Positions 36,115 through 44,083 of a DNA stretch of 47,106 nucleotides are shown here, in pieces. Each line of letters starts with the position of its first letter. Position 1 is the stretch's first letter. The stretch lies in NCBI GenBank assembly GCA_028286835.1, contig JAQBQT010000025.1, positions 1 through 47,106 on the forward strand, given 5' to 3'. Position numbers and translations under genes: made by a program. The notes under the pieces were generated by a model. The model ran no database searches. It was not told the origin of the DNA and saw only the letters and a program-made list of their open reading frames with translations. This DNA is from Candidatus Parcubacteria bacterium (GTDB taxonomy: Bacteria; Patescibacteriota; Minisyncoccia; Phycocordibacterales; PALSA-1337).

Positions 36115-36627
36115 ATGAAGAGATTCAACATCAATTACGCGCATCTAGTCGCCGCCCTGCTTGGCGGGCTTTATTTTTTCTCATGCGCGGTCAATCCCAC
36201 ATTCGGCCACCTCATCGACTATGTCGATCTCGTCATCCATGAAGCAGGACATGTGTTCATGGCCCCGTTCGGCATGTTTATATATATTCTTGGCGGTTCA
36301 GCTTTCCAGGTCGTCGTCCCGAGCCTTTTTGTCGGCTATTTTTACTTCAGGCGTGAATATTTTTCGGCCTCGATGATCCTGTTGTGGGTCGGATACAACA
36401 TCGTGAACATCTCGGCATACATGGGCGACGCAGTATCGACGCAGATGCTCCTATTGGGAGGGGAGGGAGTCATCCATGACTGGAATTATCTTCTGTCGGC
36501 ACTAGGAGTGCTCGACTATACGCATGACCTGGCCTCGATAACGCACGGGTTCGGCATGGCCGTTATGATAGCCGCAGCCGCCTTCTGCCTCAAATTCAGC
36601 TTCAGCAACGAAGCGCATAAGGTATAA
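36115..36627 (+). CDS. Polytopic membrane protein with HExxH (M50-like?)
   Basis: VDLVIHEAGHVFMAPFG motif plus several TMs. Confidence 0.75.
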   Translation: MKRFNINYAHLVAALLGGLYFFSCAVNPTFGHLIDYVDLVIHEAGHVFMAPFGMFIYILGGSAFQVVVPSLFVGYFYFRREYFSASMILLWVGYNIVNISAYMGDAVSTQMLLLGGEGVIHDWNYLLSALGVLDYTHDLASITHGFGMAVMIAAAAFCLKFSFSNEAHKV

Positions 36628-36636
36628 TATCTTTCA

Positions 36637-37050
36637 ATGAAGTATTTTCGCCTCGAGAAGGCCGGCTCGTTCACTACATGGAGGATATTGGTGAATTTCT
36701 GGAGCGTCGTCCTCTTTGCTGCGATAATCTACGATTTCTTTACGACCAATAGCCTTTCCGAGCACGAGATCCTGTTGGCGATCTCAGCCATCTACGGCGC
36801 AGCCCTGGCGATATATAGTGCGGAAAAGGAATTCCGCCGATGGCACCGCATGCATACGTCGCTCCATCCGGGAGAGCTATACGCGGTATTGTGGACGATC
36901 CTTATCGTCGCTCTCATCGTCGGGACCATTGCATATAATCCTTCATACCATCTTCCGGCTGAAGTCAGCGCCGCTTATATCGGCGTGATCGGTATACTCG
37001 CTATCACGCGCGAATCGAAGAACTTCTACAGAAGGCGCGAGAAAAAATAA
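36637..37050 (+). CDS. Membrane hypothetical protein
   Basis: Four hydrophobic segments; ORF directly after the HExxH gene. Confidence 0.65.
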   Translation: MKYFRLEKAGSFTTWRILVNFWSVVLFAAIIYDFFTTNSLSEHEILLAISAIYGAALAIYSAEKEFRRWHRMHTSLHPGELYAVLWTILIVALIVGTIAYNPSYHLPAEVSAAYIGVIGILAITRESKNFYRRREKK

Positions 37051-37089
37051 AACCAAATAAAACCAGCGGAGTAAGGCCGACCGTATCTG

Positions 37090-37872
37090 CTAATTTGCGA
37101 GGGGAAGTATGAGGCTGAATGTGGATCCTTTGCCAACTCCTTCCGAATAGGCCTGGATGCTTCCGCCGTGCCGTTTCATAACACTCTGTGCCAGGAATAG
37201 CCCTACGCCAAGGCCTTCCGTGTCCATGGACTGAGCATCCTTGGTCCGATAGAACTTGCTGAACATGTGCGACAAGTTGTGCGGGTCGATACCTATTCCA
37301 TTGTCCGTGACGGACAGGATGGCCTTGCGCTTGTTCACGGTTATATCTACCGAGATGTTGCGGCCCGGAGGGGTATAGGAGCAGGCGTTCTCCATGAGCG
37401 TGCCGATGACGAAATCCAAACGCGGCCGGTCTGCTTTGACCATGACTTCAGGCTGAACGCTGGTGAGGGACATGAAGAGGTTCTTTTCATGGAATGCGGT
37501 CTTTGATGTTTCCATGATGCTGCGGGCAAGATCGCAGAGATTGAGGACCTCGAAATTATATGTCGAGTGGCCCTTGCCCGCGGCGTCCGTGAGCTCGACC
37601 AGCGTGCCGGTGAGCTTGATGAGATTCTCATTGGATTTTCTCAGGTCATCGAGCTGCTGCTTCTTATATTGGTCCTGCTCTTCAGTGATAAGCCCTTCAG
37701 TGGTCCACTTGATCTGGGTGAGGGGAGTGCGGAATTTATGAGCGATGATGGTGATGAACTCATACTTCAGGCTCTCGTTCTCGCGCAGCTTGCGGTATAT
37801 GATGACTCCGACAAGGCTCGTGACCGCTACGATGACGATTGCTGCGAGAGAAATAAGGATGAGTGTGTCCAT
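37090..37872 (-). CDS. Membrane sensor histidine kinase
   Basis: TM N-term, H-box IIAHKFRTPLTQIKW, N-box LMENACSYTPPG, G1 VTDNGIGID, G2 GLGVGLFLAQSV. Confidence 0.95.
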   Translation of the reverse strand: MDTLILISLAAIVIVAVTSLVGVIIYRKLRENESLKYEFITIIAHKFRTPLTQIKWTTEGLITEEQDQYKKQQLDDLRKSNENLIKLTGTLVELTDAAGKGHSTYNFEVLNLCDLARSIMETSKTAFHEKNLFMSLTSVQPEVMVKADRPRLDFVIGTLMENACSYTPPGRNISVDITVNKRKAILSVTDNGIGIDPHNLSHMFSKFYRTKDAQSMDTEGLGVGLFLAQSVMKRHGGSIQAYSEGVGKGSTFSLILPLAN

Positions 37873-37936
37873 GGAAGATAATGTGAGAAATATATCATTC
37901 AGTATATCACTAGTAGCAGGGAGGACATACCTAAAT

Positions 37937-37965
37937 TTGACGGCCTAAAACCGCTATGCTACGAT
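37937..37965 (+). promoter_or_regulatory. Predicted rpsS operon promoter
   Basis: TTGACG-N17-TACGAT with TGC extended -10. Confidence 0.7.
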
Positions 37966-38001
37966 AGCCCAACAAGCTCTTCGGAGCTGTTTTAATTCAC
38001 T

Positions 38002-38352
38002 ATGCCTAGGTCACTCAAAAAAGGGCCATACGTCGAGGAGATCCTCCTCAAGAAAATTGCCGGCAAAAAGCCAGGCAGTTTGCCTGCGATCAAAACGTGG
38101 GCACGCCGCTCTCAGATTTCACCGGAAATGGTGGGATTCACATTTGGCGTTCACAACGGCAGGCAGCATCTGGATGTATTGGTCACCGAGGATATGGTTG
38201 GACACCGCCTCGGTGAATTTGCGCTTACCCGCAAGTTCGTCCGCCACGGTGGCAAGATGCAGAAGGAGATCGAAATGAAGGCCAAGGAGGCCGAGATCGC
38301 ATCTGCACAGGCCGCCAAGGGAGCCGCTGCTGACGCCTCAGCCAAGAAATAA
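38002..38352 (+). CDS. rpsS: 30S ribosomal protein S19
   Basis: [48 protein letters not shown]. Confidence 0.98.
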   Translation: MPRSLKKGPYVEEILLKKIAGKKPGSLPAIKTWARRSQISPEMVGFTFGVHNGRQHLDVLVTEDMVGHRLGEFALTRKFVRHGGKMQKEIEMKAKEAEIASAQAAKGAAADASAKK

Positions 38353-38361
38353 CATACTCCC

Positions 38362-38739
38362 ATGATCACCGCCTCACTTCAGAACTACAGGATCTCGCCG
38401 CGAAAAGTACGCCTCGTTGCGGATATGATCCGCGGCAAGACCGTTGCTGAGGCCAAGATCATCCTTACGCACGCTTCCAAGAAGGCGCGTCACCCTATCC
38501 ATGACCTCATAGACTCAGCTGTAGCCAACGCCTCGCACAATTTCAAGATCGACAACACAGCCTTGTTCGTGAAGGAGATCCGCGTAGATCAGGGATATGT
38601 CCTCAAGCGCTCGATCCCGATGGCCCGCGGTTCAGCATTCCCGATGAAGAAGCGCACAAGCCACGTCAAAGTGGTCCTTGCTCCGGTCGTCGAGAAGGCC
38701 TCCAAGAAGAAGGCTGTCGCAGCCCCAAAGACCAAATAA
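38362..38739 (+). CDS. rplV: 50S ribosomal protein L22
   Basis: YRISPRKVRLVADMIRGKTV, RSIPMARGSAFPMKKRTSHVKVVL. Confidence 0.97.
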   Translation: MITASLQNYRISPRKVRLVADMIRGKTVAEAKIILTHASKKARHPIHDLIDSAVANASHNFKIDNTALFVKEIRVDQGYVLKRSIPMARGSAFPMKKRTSHVKVVLAPVVEKASKKKAVAAPKTK

Positions 38740-38743
38740 TTTT

Positions 38744-39424
38744 ATGTCACACACCGTACATCCATATTCACACCGCTTGGGCATCATCCGCGATTGGCGC
38801 AGCCGCTGGTTCTCCATGCACAAGAGCTACCGCACGTCTCTCAAGACGGACGTCCTCATCCGCGAATTCCTTCAGGTCGAGCTCCGACCGTTCTATCTCG
38901 GCGGCATCGAAATAGAGCGCACCCAGAAGACGCTCCGTGTCGTCATCAAGACTTCGCGCCCAGGCATGCTCATCGGCAAGACCGGTGACGGCGTCGTCAA
39001 GCTCCGCGCAAAGATCCTCAAGCTTCTCCGCAAGGAAAAGATCGACCTCGGCACCCAGGAGCTCAAGCTCGACATCGAAGAGATCCGCAACCCGGAGGGA
39101 AGCGCCGCCATCATAGGCCTTATGATCGCCGAATCTCTCGAGAAGCGCCTCCCGTTCCGCCGTGTCATGAAGCAGACGATCGAGAAGATCATCGCCAACA
39201 AGGAAGTGAAGGGTGTCCGCATCTATCTCGGCGGTCGCTTGGGCGGCGCTGAGATCGCCCGCTCCGAAGAGATGAAGAGGGGACGCGTTCCGCTTCAGAC
39301 CCTTCGCGCCGACATCGATTTCGCCCGCGAAAAGGCCCACATGACGTATGGCGACATCGGCATCAAGGTCTGGATCTACAAGGGTCAGGTCTTCAAGAAG
39401 GACCAGAAGGATGGCGCCAAATAA
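38744..39424 (+). CDS. rpsC: 30S ribosomal protein S3
   Basis: HPYSHRLGIIRDWRSRWF, KGVRIYLGGRLGGAEIARSE; start adjusted to ATG 38744. Confidence 0.97.
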   Translation: MSHTVHPYSHRLGIIRDWRSRWFSMHKSYRTSLKTDVLIREFLQVELRPFYLGGIEIERTQKTLRVVIKTSRPGMLIGKTGDGVVKLRAKILKLLRKEKIDLGTQELKLDIEEIRNPEGSAAIIGLMIAESLEKRLPFRRVMKQTIEKIIANKEVKGVRIYLGGRLGGAEIARSEEMKRGRVPLQTLRADIDFAREKAHMTYGDIGIKVWIYKGQVFKKDQKDGAK

Positions 39425-39439
39425 TTTTCATATACTCCC

Positions 39440-39865
39440 ATGATTTTCCCCAAAAAAGTTAAATACAGGAAGTGGTTCACCATGCGCCAGCATCCTGATA
39501 AGGAGGCTTCCCATGCAGATACCCGCGGAACGACATTGGCGTTCGGCTCATACGGCCTCAAGGCTGTGAAGTACGCCCGTATCACGTCGAACCAGCTTGA
39601 AGCTGCCCGCAAGGTCATCGCCCACTCCGCAACGAAATCCGGTAAGATCTGGATCCGCGTCTTCCCGGACCATCCGTATACTCAGAAGCCTGCCGAAGTA
39701 AAAATGGGAAAAGGAAAGGGTGATCCTCAGGGCTTCATCGCCGAGGTCAAGCCGGGCCGCATCATGTTCGAGATCGACGGCGTCGAGCCGAAGGTCGCCG
39801 CAGAGGCGCTCCGCAAGGCTGGAACCAAGCTTCCGGTCAAGACCAAGATCATCAGCCGCGCATAA
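39440..39865 (+). CDS. rplP: 50S ribosomal protein L16
   Basis: PKKVKYRKWFTMRQ, FGSYGLKAV, KIWIRVFPDHPYTQKPAEVKMGKGKGDPQGFIA. Confidence 0.97.
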   Translation: MIFPKKVKYRKWFTMRQHPDKEASHADTRGTTLAFGSYGLKAVKYARITSNQLEAARKVIAHSATKSGKIWIRVFPDHPYTQKPAEVKMGKGKGDPQGFIAEVKPGRIMFEIDGVEPKVAAEALRKAGTKLPVKTKIISRA

Positions 39866-39876
39866 TACATACCTTT

Positions 39877-40092
39877 ATGAAGATGAAAGAAATCACAACT
39901 AAGACCTCCACTGACCTGCAGAAGATGCTCGGCGACAAGCGCGAAGCCCTCCGCGTATTCCGCTTCGGCGCCGCCGGTGCCAAGAGCAAGAACGTCAGGG
40001 AAGGCAGGGCTATCCGCAAGGATATCGCACGCATGCTTACGGCTATGACCGCGCAGAAGGCTGCGGCCAAGAGCGCCCCGGCGAAGAAATAA
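39877..40092 (+). CDS. rpmC: 50S ribosomal protein L29
   Basis: Position between L16 and S17; LRVFRFGAAGAKSKNVREGRAIRKDIARMLT. Confidence 0.9.
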   Translation: MKMKEITTKTSTDLQKMLGDKREALRVFRFGAAGAKSKNVREGRAIRKDIARMLTAMTAQKAAAKSAPAKK

Positions 40093-40133
40093 AGTAGACA
40101 AAGCATCAATATTCACGTAGACTCCAAATTCAC

Positions 40134-40397
40134 ATGGCCAACAACACCGTACAAGAGAATAAGACCGAAGTTCGCCGCCAGACATTCACTGGTACGGTGG
40201 TTTCTGCGAAGATGAAGGATACCTGCGTCGTCGAGGTCAAGCGCTACATCAAGCACTCCGTGTACGGCAAGTTCATGAACAAGAGCACCAAGCTCATGGC
40301 TCACGATCCAGGCAACACAAAGAAAGAAGGGGACAAGGCCACGGTCGAAGCATGCCGCCCACTATCCAAGCGTAAGAACTTCAAAGTCATCGCCTAA
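40134..40397 (+). CDS. rpsQ: 30S ribosomal protein S17
   Basis: FTGTVVSAKMKDTCVVEVKRYIKHSVYGKFMNKSTKLMAHDP. Confidence 0.96.
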   Translation: MANNTVQENKTEVRRQTFTGTVVSAKMKDTCVVEVKRYIKHSVYGKFMNKSTKLMAHDPGNTKKEGDKATVEACRPLSKRKNFKVIA

Positions 40398-40418
40398 TAC
40401 GCGATCCATTTCAATACC

Positions 40419-40790
40419 ATGATACAGCCACGTTCTATCGTAAATATCGCAGATAACTCAGGAGCCAAGATCGGCCGCATCTTCAAGGTGCTCGGAGCTT
40501 CCAAGAAGCGCTATGCCGAGCTCGGCGAGATCGTCGTGCTTTCAGTGCAGAAGGCGGAGCCTCGCAAAGCCGTGAAGAAGAAAGACGTTCTCCATGCCGT
40601 CGTCGTCCGCCAGGTCAAGGCTACCCGCAGAAAGGATGGCTCATACGTGCGCTTCGATGAGAACGCAGTCGTCATCATCGAGAAAGGCAAGAAGGAGCCG
40701 ATCGCCGGACGTATCTTCGGCCCGATCCCGCGCGAGATCCAGGAAGCAGGTTTCAAGACCATCGCTTCTCGCGCAGCCGAAATAGTGTAA
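40419..40790 (+). CDS. rplN: 50S ribosomal protein L14
   Basis: MIQPRSIVNIADNSGAKIGRIFKVLG, GSYVRFDENAVVII. Confidence 0.98.
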   Translation: MIQPRSIVNIADNSGAKIGRIFKVLGASKKRYAELGEIVVLSVQKAEPRKAVKKKDVLHAVVVRQVKATRRKDGSYVRFDENAVVIIEKGKKEPIAGRIFGPIPREIQEAGFKTIASRAAEIV

Positions 40791-40811
40791 CCTCCAATTT
40801 TAATTACTACC

Positions 40812-41102
40812 ATGCATATCAAGAAAGGAGATCTCGTGACCGTTCGCTCAGGCGATGACAAAGGCAAGACAGCCAAGGTCATCATGGCTCTTCCGCGCGA
40901 GAACAAAGTCGTCGTCGAAGGCGTTAACGTCATGAAGAAGCACCAGCGTCCGATGGGCCAGGGCAAGAAGGGATCTCTTGTCGAGGTCGCCATGCCTATG
41001 TCGGTCTCCAACCTCATCAAGGCTGACGAGGCTAAGAAAGAGGCCAAGGAATCCAAGGCCGAGGCCAAAAAAGAGCCTAAGAAGGACTCTAAGAAGAAAT
41101 AA
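40812..41102 (+). CDS. rplX: 50S ribosomal protein L24
   Basis: KKGDLVTVRSGDDKGKTAKVIMALPRENKVVVEGVNVMKKHQRP. Confidence 0.97.
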   Translation: MHIKKGDLVTVRSGDDKGKTAKVIMALPRENKVVVEGVNVMKKHQRPMGQGKKGSLVEVAMPMSVSNLIKADEAKKEAKESKAEAKKEPKKDSKKK

Positions 41103-41110
41103 ATACCACC

Positions 41111-41680
41111 ATGACCACCGCATATAAAACAACGCAGGAGCTCAACAAGACTTCATTCAAGGCATTGAAGGATACGCTCGCGCTCGCGAATCCGATGCAG
41201 GCTCCGCGCCTCATGAAGATCGTCGTTTCGAGCGGTTTCGGTTCCATCAAGGACAAGAAGAAGATCGAGATCATCGCTGACCGCCTTGCCAGGATCACTG
41301 GCCAGAAGCCTGCTACCCGCGTCACCAAGAAGGCTATCGCTACATTCAAGACCCGCGTAGGCGATCCTGTCGGCTACCAGATCACTCTCAGGGGGAACCG
41401 CATGAATGAATTCTTCGACCGCTTGGTCCATATCGCCTTGCCTCGCACAAAGGACTTCCGCGGCCTCTCGAGGACTGCCATCGATGATATGGGCAACTAC
41501 ACGCTCGGCATCCGCGAACACACGATTTTCCCTGAAACGGCCGACGAAGACCTCAAGGACGTATTCGGCCTTTCCATCACCCTCGTCACCTCATCCCGAG
41601 ACAAGAAAGCCACATTGGCCTTCCTGGAATACCTCGGTTTGCCCCTCAAGCGCGAAGAAAGCACCAAAAGCTCAAAATAG
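41111..41680 (+). CDS. rplE: 50S ribosomal protein L5
   Basis: ITGQKPATRVTKKAIATFKTRVGDPVGYQITLRGNRMNEFFDRL. Confidence 0.97.
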   Translation: MTTAYKTTQELNKTSFKALKDTLALANPMQAPRLMKIVVSSGFGSIKDKKKIEIIADRLARITGQKPATRVTKKAIATFKTRVGDPVGYQITLRGNRMNEFFDRLVHIALPRTKDFRGLSRTAIDDMGNYTLGIREHTIFPETADEDLKDVFGLSITLVTSSRDKKATLAFLEYLGLPLKREESTKSSK

Positions 41681-41748
41681 GGTATAGTATAAATACAGGG
41701 CAGCGCCTTTCTTATTCATGTAAGAAACCGCCCGTCCGACCGTCATTT

Positions 41749-42309
41749 ATGTCGAACCACGATTCGCTGCAATTAACCTTCGACAAGCTGTTCCAGTCCG
41801 AAGCAGACGCTATATTCAGGTTCTGCGTCTTAAGGGTATCGGATAGGGAACAGGCGCGGGATCTCGTTCAGGAGACGTTCGTACGTCTCTGGCAGACGCT
41901 TCAGAAAGGGACGGAAATGACCAACGCACGGGCATTTCTCTTCACTGTAGCTCACAGGCTCATCATTGACTGGTACCGCAAGAAAAAGGCGGTTTCAATG
42001 GAAAGCCTATCGGACGAGGCCACCGATGAATCATATGATCCGGCAGATGAAGGAACTCTCCCGGACAATCTCGAATTGGGGTCAGAAGGCCGCTTTCTTA
42101 TGAGCAAGATCAAAGAATTGAATGACTCCTATCGTCAGGCGGTATTTTTAAGATATGCGGAGGGGCTTTCTCCACCGGAGATAGGCAAAGTCCTGGGCAT
42201 ATCGGCGAACGCCGCATCAGTGAGGGTCAACCGCGGGATCCAGGAATTGCGGCAATTGACCGGGTACGATATCATGGAGTCCGAACAACCATCTCCTTCG
42301 AATACATAA
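41749..42309 (+). CDS. ECF-type RNA polymerase sigma-70 factor
   Basis: Region 2 SDREQARDLVQETFVRLWQTL...FTVAHRLIIDWYRKKK and region 4 RQAVFLRYAEGLSPPEIGKVLGISANAASVRVNRGIQEL. Confidence 0.95.
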   Translation: MSNHDSLQLTFDKLFQSEADAIFRFCVLRVSDREQARDLVQETFVRLWQTLQKGTEMTNARAFLFTVAHRLIIDWYRKKKAVSMESLSDEATDESYDPADEGTLPDNLELGSEGRFLMSKIKELNDSYRQAVFLRYAEGLSPPEIGKVLGISANAASVRVNRGIQELRQLTGYDIMESEQPSPSNT

Positions 42310-42317
42310 TTTAATAT

Positions 42318-42797
42318 ATGAACAACTCACGTTTTACAACGGCAATCAAGCAATTGCAGTCTATAAGGATGAATCCGGAAGAGAAGAGCGCGCTTCATGC
42401 AAGCATTCTCTCCAAGATACAGAACAAGCAGGCCGGGGGAGCCGCTGAGCCTTTTGTCATAGGCGAAGCAGCGCAGCCGGTTTTGAGCCCATGGTCCATC
42501 CAGTCATTCAGGGAGTGGGGATCAAAGCATCGCATCGCTTCCATAGTGGTTATTGTTCTCGCTGTCGCGACGCTCGATGGAGCGCGCGCCTTTATCACTC
42601 ATGGCACCTTGGACGAGTCAGCGCCGAGGGAGATCCAAGCTTTGGCCGCGCCCGCTACTACTGCCGGGATCAAGTCGGTCAAAACGATCATCAAGGAAAC
42701 GGGAGCAGCTGTAACTGCGGTGAGCAGCGTGCCGACTGCCGACGCAGCCACCACGAGCAAGGCGACTTCAGTGCATTCTCCGTCAAAGGCTCGCTAA
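42318..42797 (+). CDS. Single-pass membrane protein, candidate anti-sigma partner
   Basis: Immediately downstream of sigma gene (8-nt gap); one TM RIASIVVIVLAVATLDGARAFI; no zinc anti-sigma HxxxCxxC motif. Confidence 0.6.
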   Translation: MNNSRFTTAIKQLQSIRMNPEEKSALHASILSKIQNKQAGGAAEPFVIGEAAQPVLSPWSIQSFREWGSKHRIASIVVIVLAVATLDGARAFITHGTLDESAPREIQALAAPATTAGIKSVKTIIKETGAAVTAVSSVPTADAATTSKATSVHSPSKAR

Positions 42798-42800
42798 CGC

Positions 42801-42829
42801 TTGACGCCTTCGCGCGCCTTTGCTAGTAT
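42801..42829 (+). promoter_or_regulatory. Predicted internal spc-operon promoter (rpsN onward)
   Basis: TTGACG-N17-TAGTAT with TGC extended -10. Confidence 0.75.
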
Positions 42830-42836
42830 CACCACA

Positions 42837-42942
42837 CCTCTCAATACCCTGTATTTTCGAGGATGAGCGATTGGAAGCCATGTCCCGCAAGGGCAAGCTA
42901 ACCAATCCCCTTTATTTTTGAAGGAGCAGGGAACGAGGAACT
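42837..42942 (+). promoter_or_regulatory. Structured 5' leader of rpsN
   Basis: AATAC-CCT-GTATT hairpin; GATTGG...CCAATC closing stem with CCC-GCAA-GGG inside; GAGG Shine-Dalgarno-like sequence. Confidence 0.5.
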
Positions 42943-42946
42943 TAGC

Positions 42947-43132
42947 ATGGCGAAAACATCAGTAATAGCGCGATCGAAGAAAAAGCCGAAATTCAAGTCG
43001 CGCGTTGTTCGGCGCTGTTTCCGCTGTGGTAGGAAGCACGGCTATATGAGAGATTTCGATCTCTGCCGCATTTGCTTCCGCGAATTCGCCAACGAAGGCG
43101 TCATTCCCGGCATCAGAAAATCATCATGGTAA
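42947..43132 (+). CDS. rpsN: 30S ribosomal protein S14, zinc-binding type
   Basis: CFRCGRKHGYMRDFDLCRICFREFANEGVIPGIRKSSW. Confidence 0.97.
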   Translation: MAKTSVIARSKKKPKFKSRVVRRCFRCGRKHGYMRDFDLCRICFREFANEGVIPGIRKSSW

Positions 43133-43521
43133 CCGACCTCATAGCAGACCTCATCATCCGCCTCAAGAACGCTTCTGACGCAAAGAAGCCGGTTGTTGAT
43201 ATGCCGTATTCGAAGTTCGCAGAGAATGTGGCCCACGCCCTCAAGAAGGCGGGCTATGTCGATTCAGTCGCCACTTCGGGCAAGCTCTTCAGCCGCAGCC
43301 TCCAGATAGGCCTCATGTACTACGAGGGAACAGGCGCCCGCATCCACGGAGTCGATCGCATCTCGAAGCCGTCCCGCCGCGTGTACCAGAAGTCGAGCGA
43401 CATCAGGACGTACCGCAGCGGTTTCGGAAATACATTCCTTTCAACCCCGAAGGGAGTCATGGCAGACGAGGAAGCCCGCAAGCTCAAGGTCGGCGGGGAA
43501 GTCCTCTTCAAAATCTGGTAA
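43126..43521 (+). CDS. rpsH: 30S ribosomal protein S8
   Basis: DLIADLIIRLKNASDAKK, STPKGVMADEEARKLKVGGEVLFKIW; start ATG 43126 overlaps rpsN stop (ATGGTAA). Confidence 0.97.
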   Translation: MVTDLIADLIIRLKNASDAKKPVVDMPYSKFAENVAHALKKAGYVDSVATSGKLFSRSLQIGLMYYEGTGARIHGVDRISKPSRRVYQKSSDIRTYRSGFGNTFLSTPKGVMADEEARKLKVGGEVLFKIW

Positions 43522-43540
43522 TCATTTTTATACTACTATC

Positions 43541-44077
43541 ATGTCACGCCTCGCAAAAAAGCCCATCACTCTCCCGCCGAAAACTGAAGTTTCATACTCA
43601 GGCGGCATTGTGACAGTCAAAGGCCCTCTCGGCACTCTCACGAAGGCTTTCAAGCCTAATGTGAATATCGTCGTCGAGAAGGACGGAACCATCCAGGTCT
43701 CTCCGGCCAACGAAGCTCCTGAGACAGGGGTCCTCCTCGGCACGTATGTCGCTCATCTCAAGAACATGATCTCCGGCGTCAACAAGCCGTTCGAGAAGAA
43801 GCTCATCGTCGAAGGCATCGGCTTCAAGGCAGACGTGAAGGGCACGACCCTCGCTCTCGCTCTCGGTTTCTCTCACCCGATCAATATGACGATCCCAGCC
43901 GATCTCAAAGTCGTCTCCGAAAAGAACGTCGTCACCATCTCGGGCATAGACCGCGAGAAGGTCGGCCAGTTCGCCGCGAACGTGCGCGCTTTCAAGAAGC
44001 CTGAACCATACCTCGGCAAAGGCGTCCGCTACTCCGACGAAGTCGTGAGAAGGAAGGAAGGCAAGAAGGCTGCATAA
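43541..44077 (+). CDS. rplF: 50S ribosomal protein L6
   Basis: VTVKGPLGTLTKAF, LIVEGIGFKADVKGTTLALALGFSHPI, PEPYLGKGVRYSDEVVRRKEGKKA. Confidence 0.97.
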   Translation: MSRLAKKPITLPPKTEVSYSGGIVTVKGPLGTLTKAFKPNVNIVVEKDGTIQVSPANEAPETGVLLGTYVAHLKNMISGVNKPFEKKLIVEGIGFKADVKGTTLALALGFSHPINMTIPADLKVVSEKNVVTISGIDREKVGQFAANVRAFKKPEPYLGKGVRYSDEVVRRKEGKKAA

Positions 44078-44083
44078 ACCATC

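Noticed and set aside
38768-39340. 190-aa minus-strand ORF opposite rpsC
   Set aside because: Shadow of rpsC codon usage
42837-42942. tRNA-like or tmRNA-like gene in the rpsN leader
   Set aside because: No cloverleaf, T-loop GTTCRA or CCA-adjacent acceptor stem could be assembled; better explained as an mRNA leader
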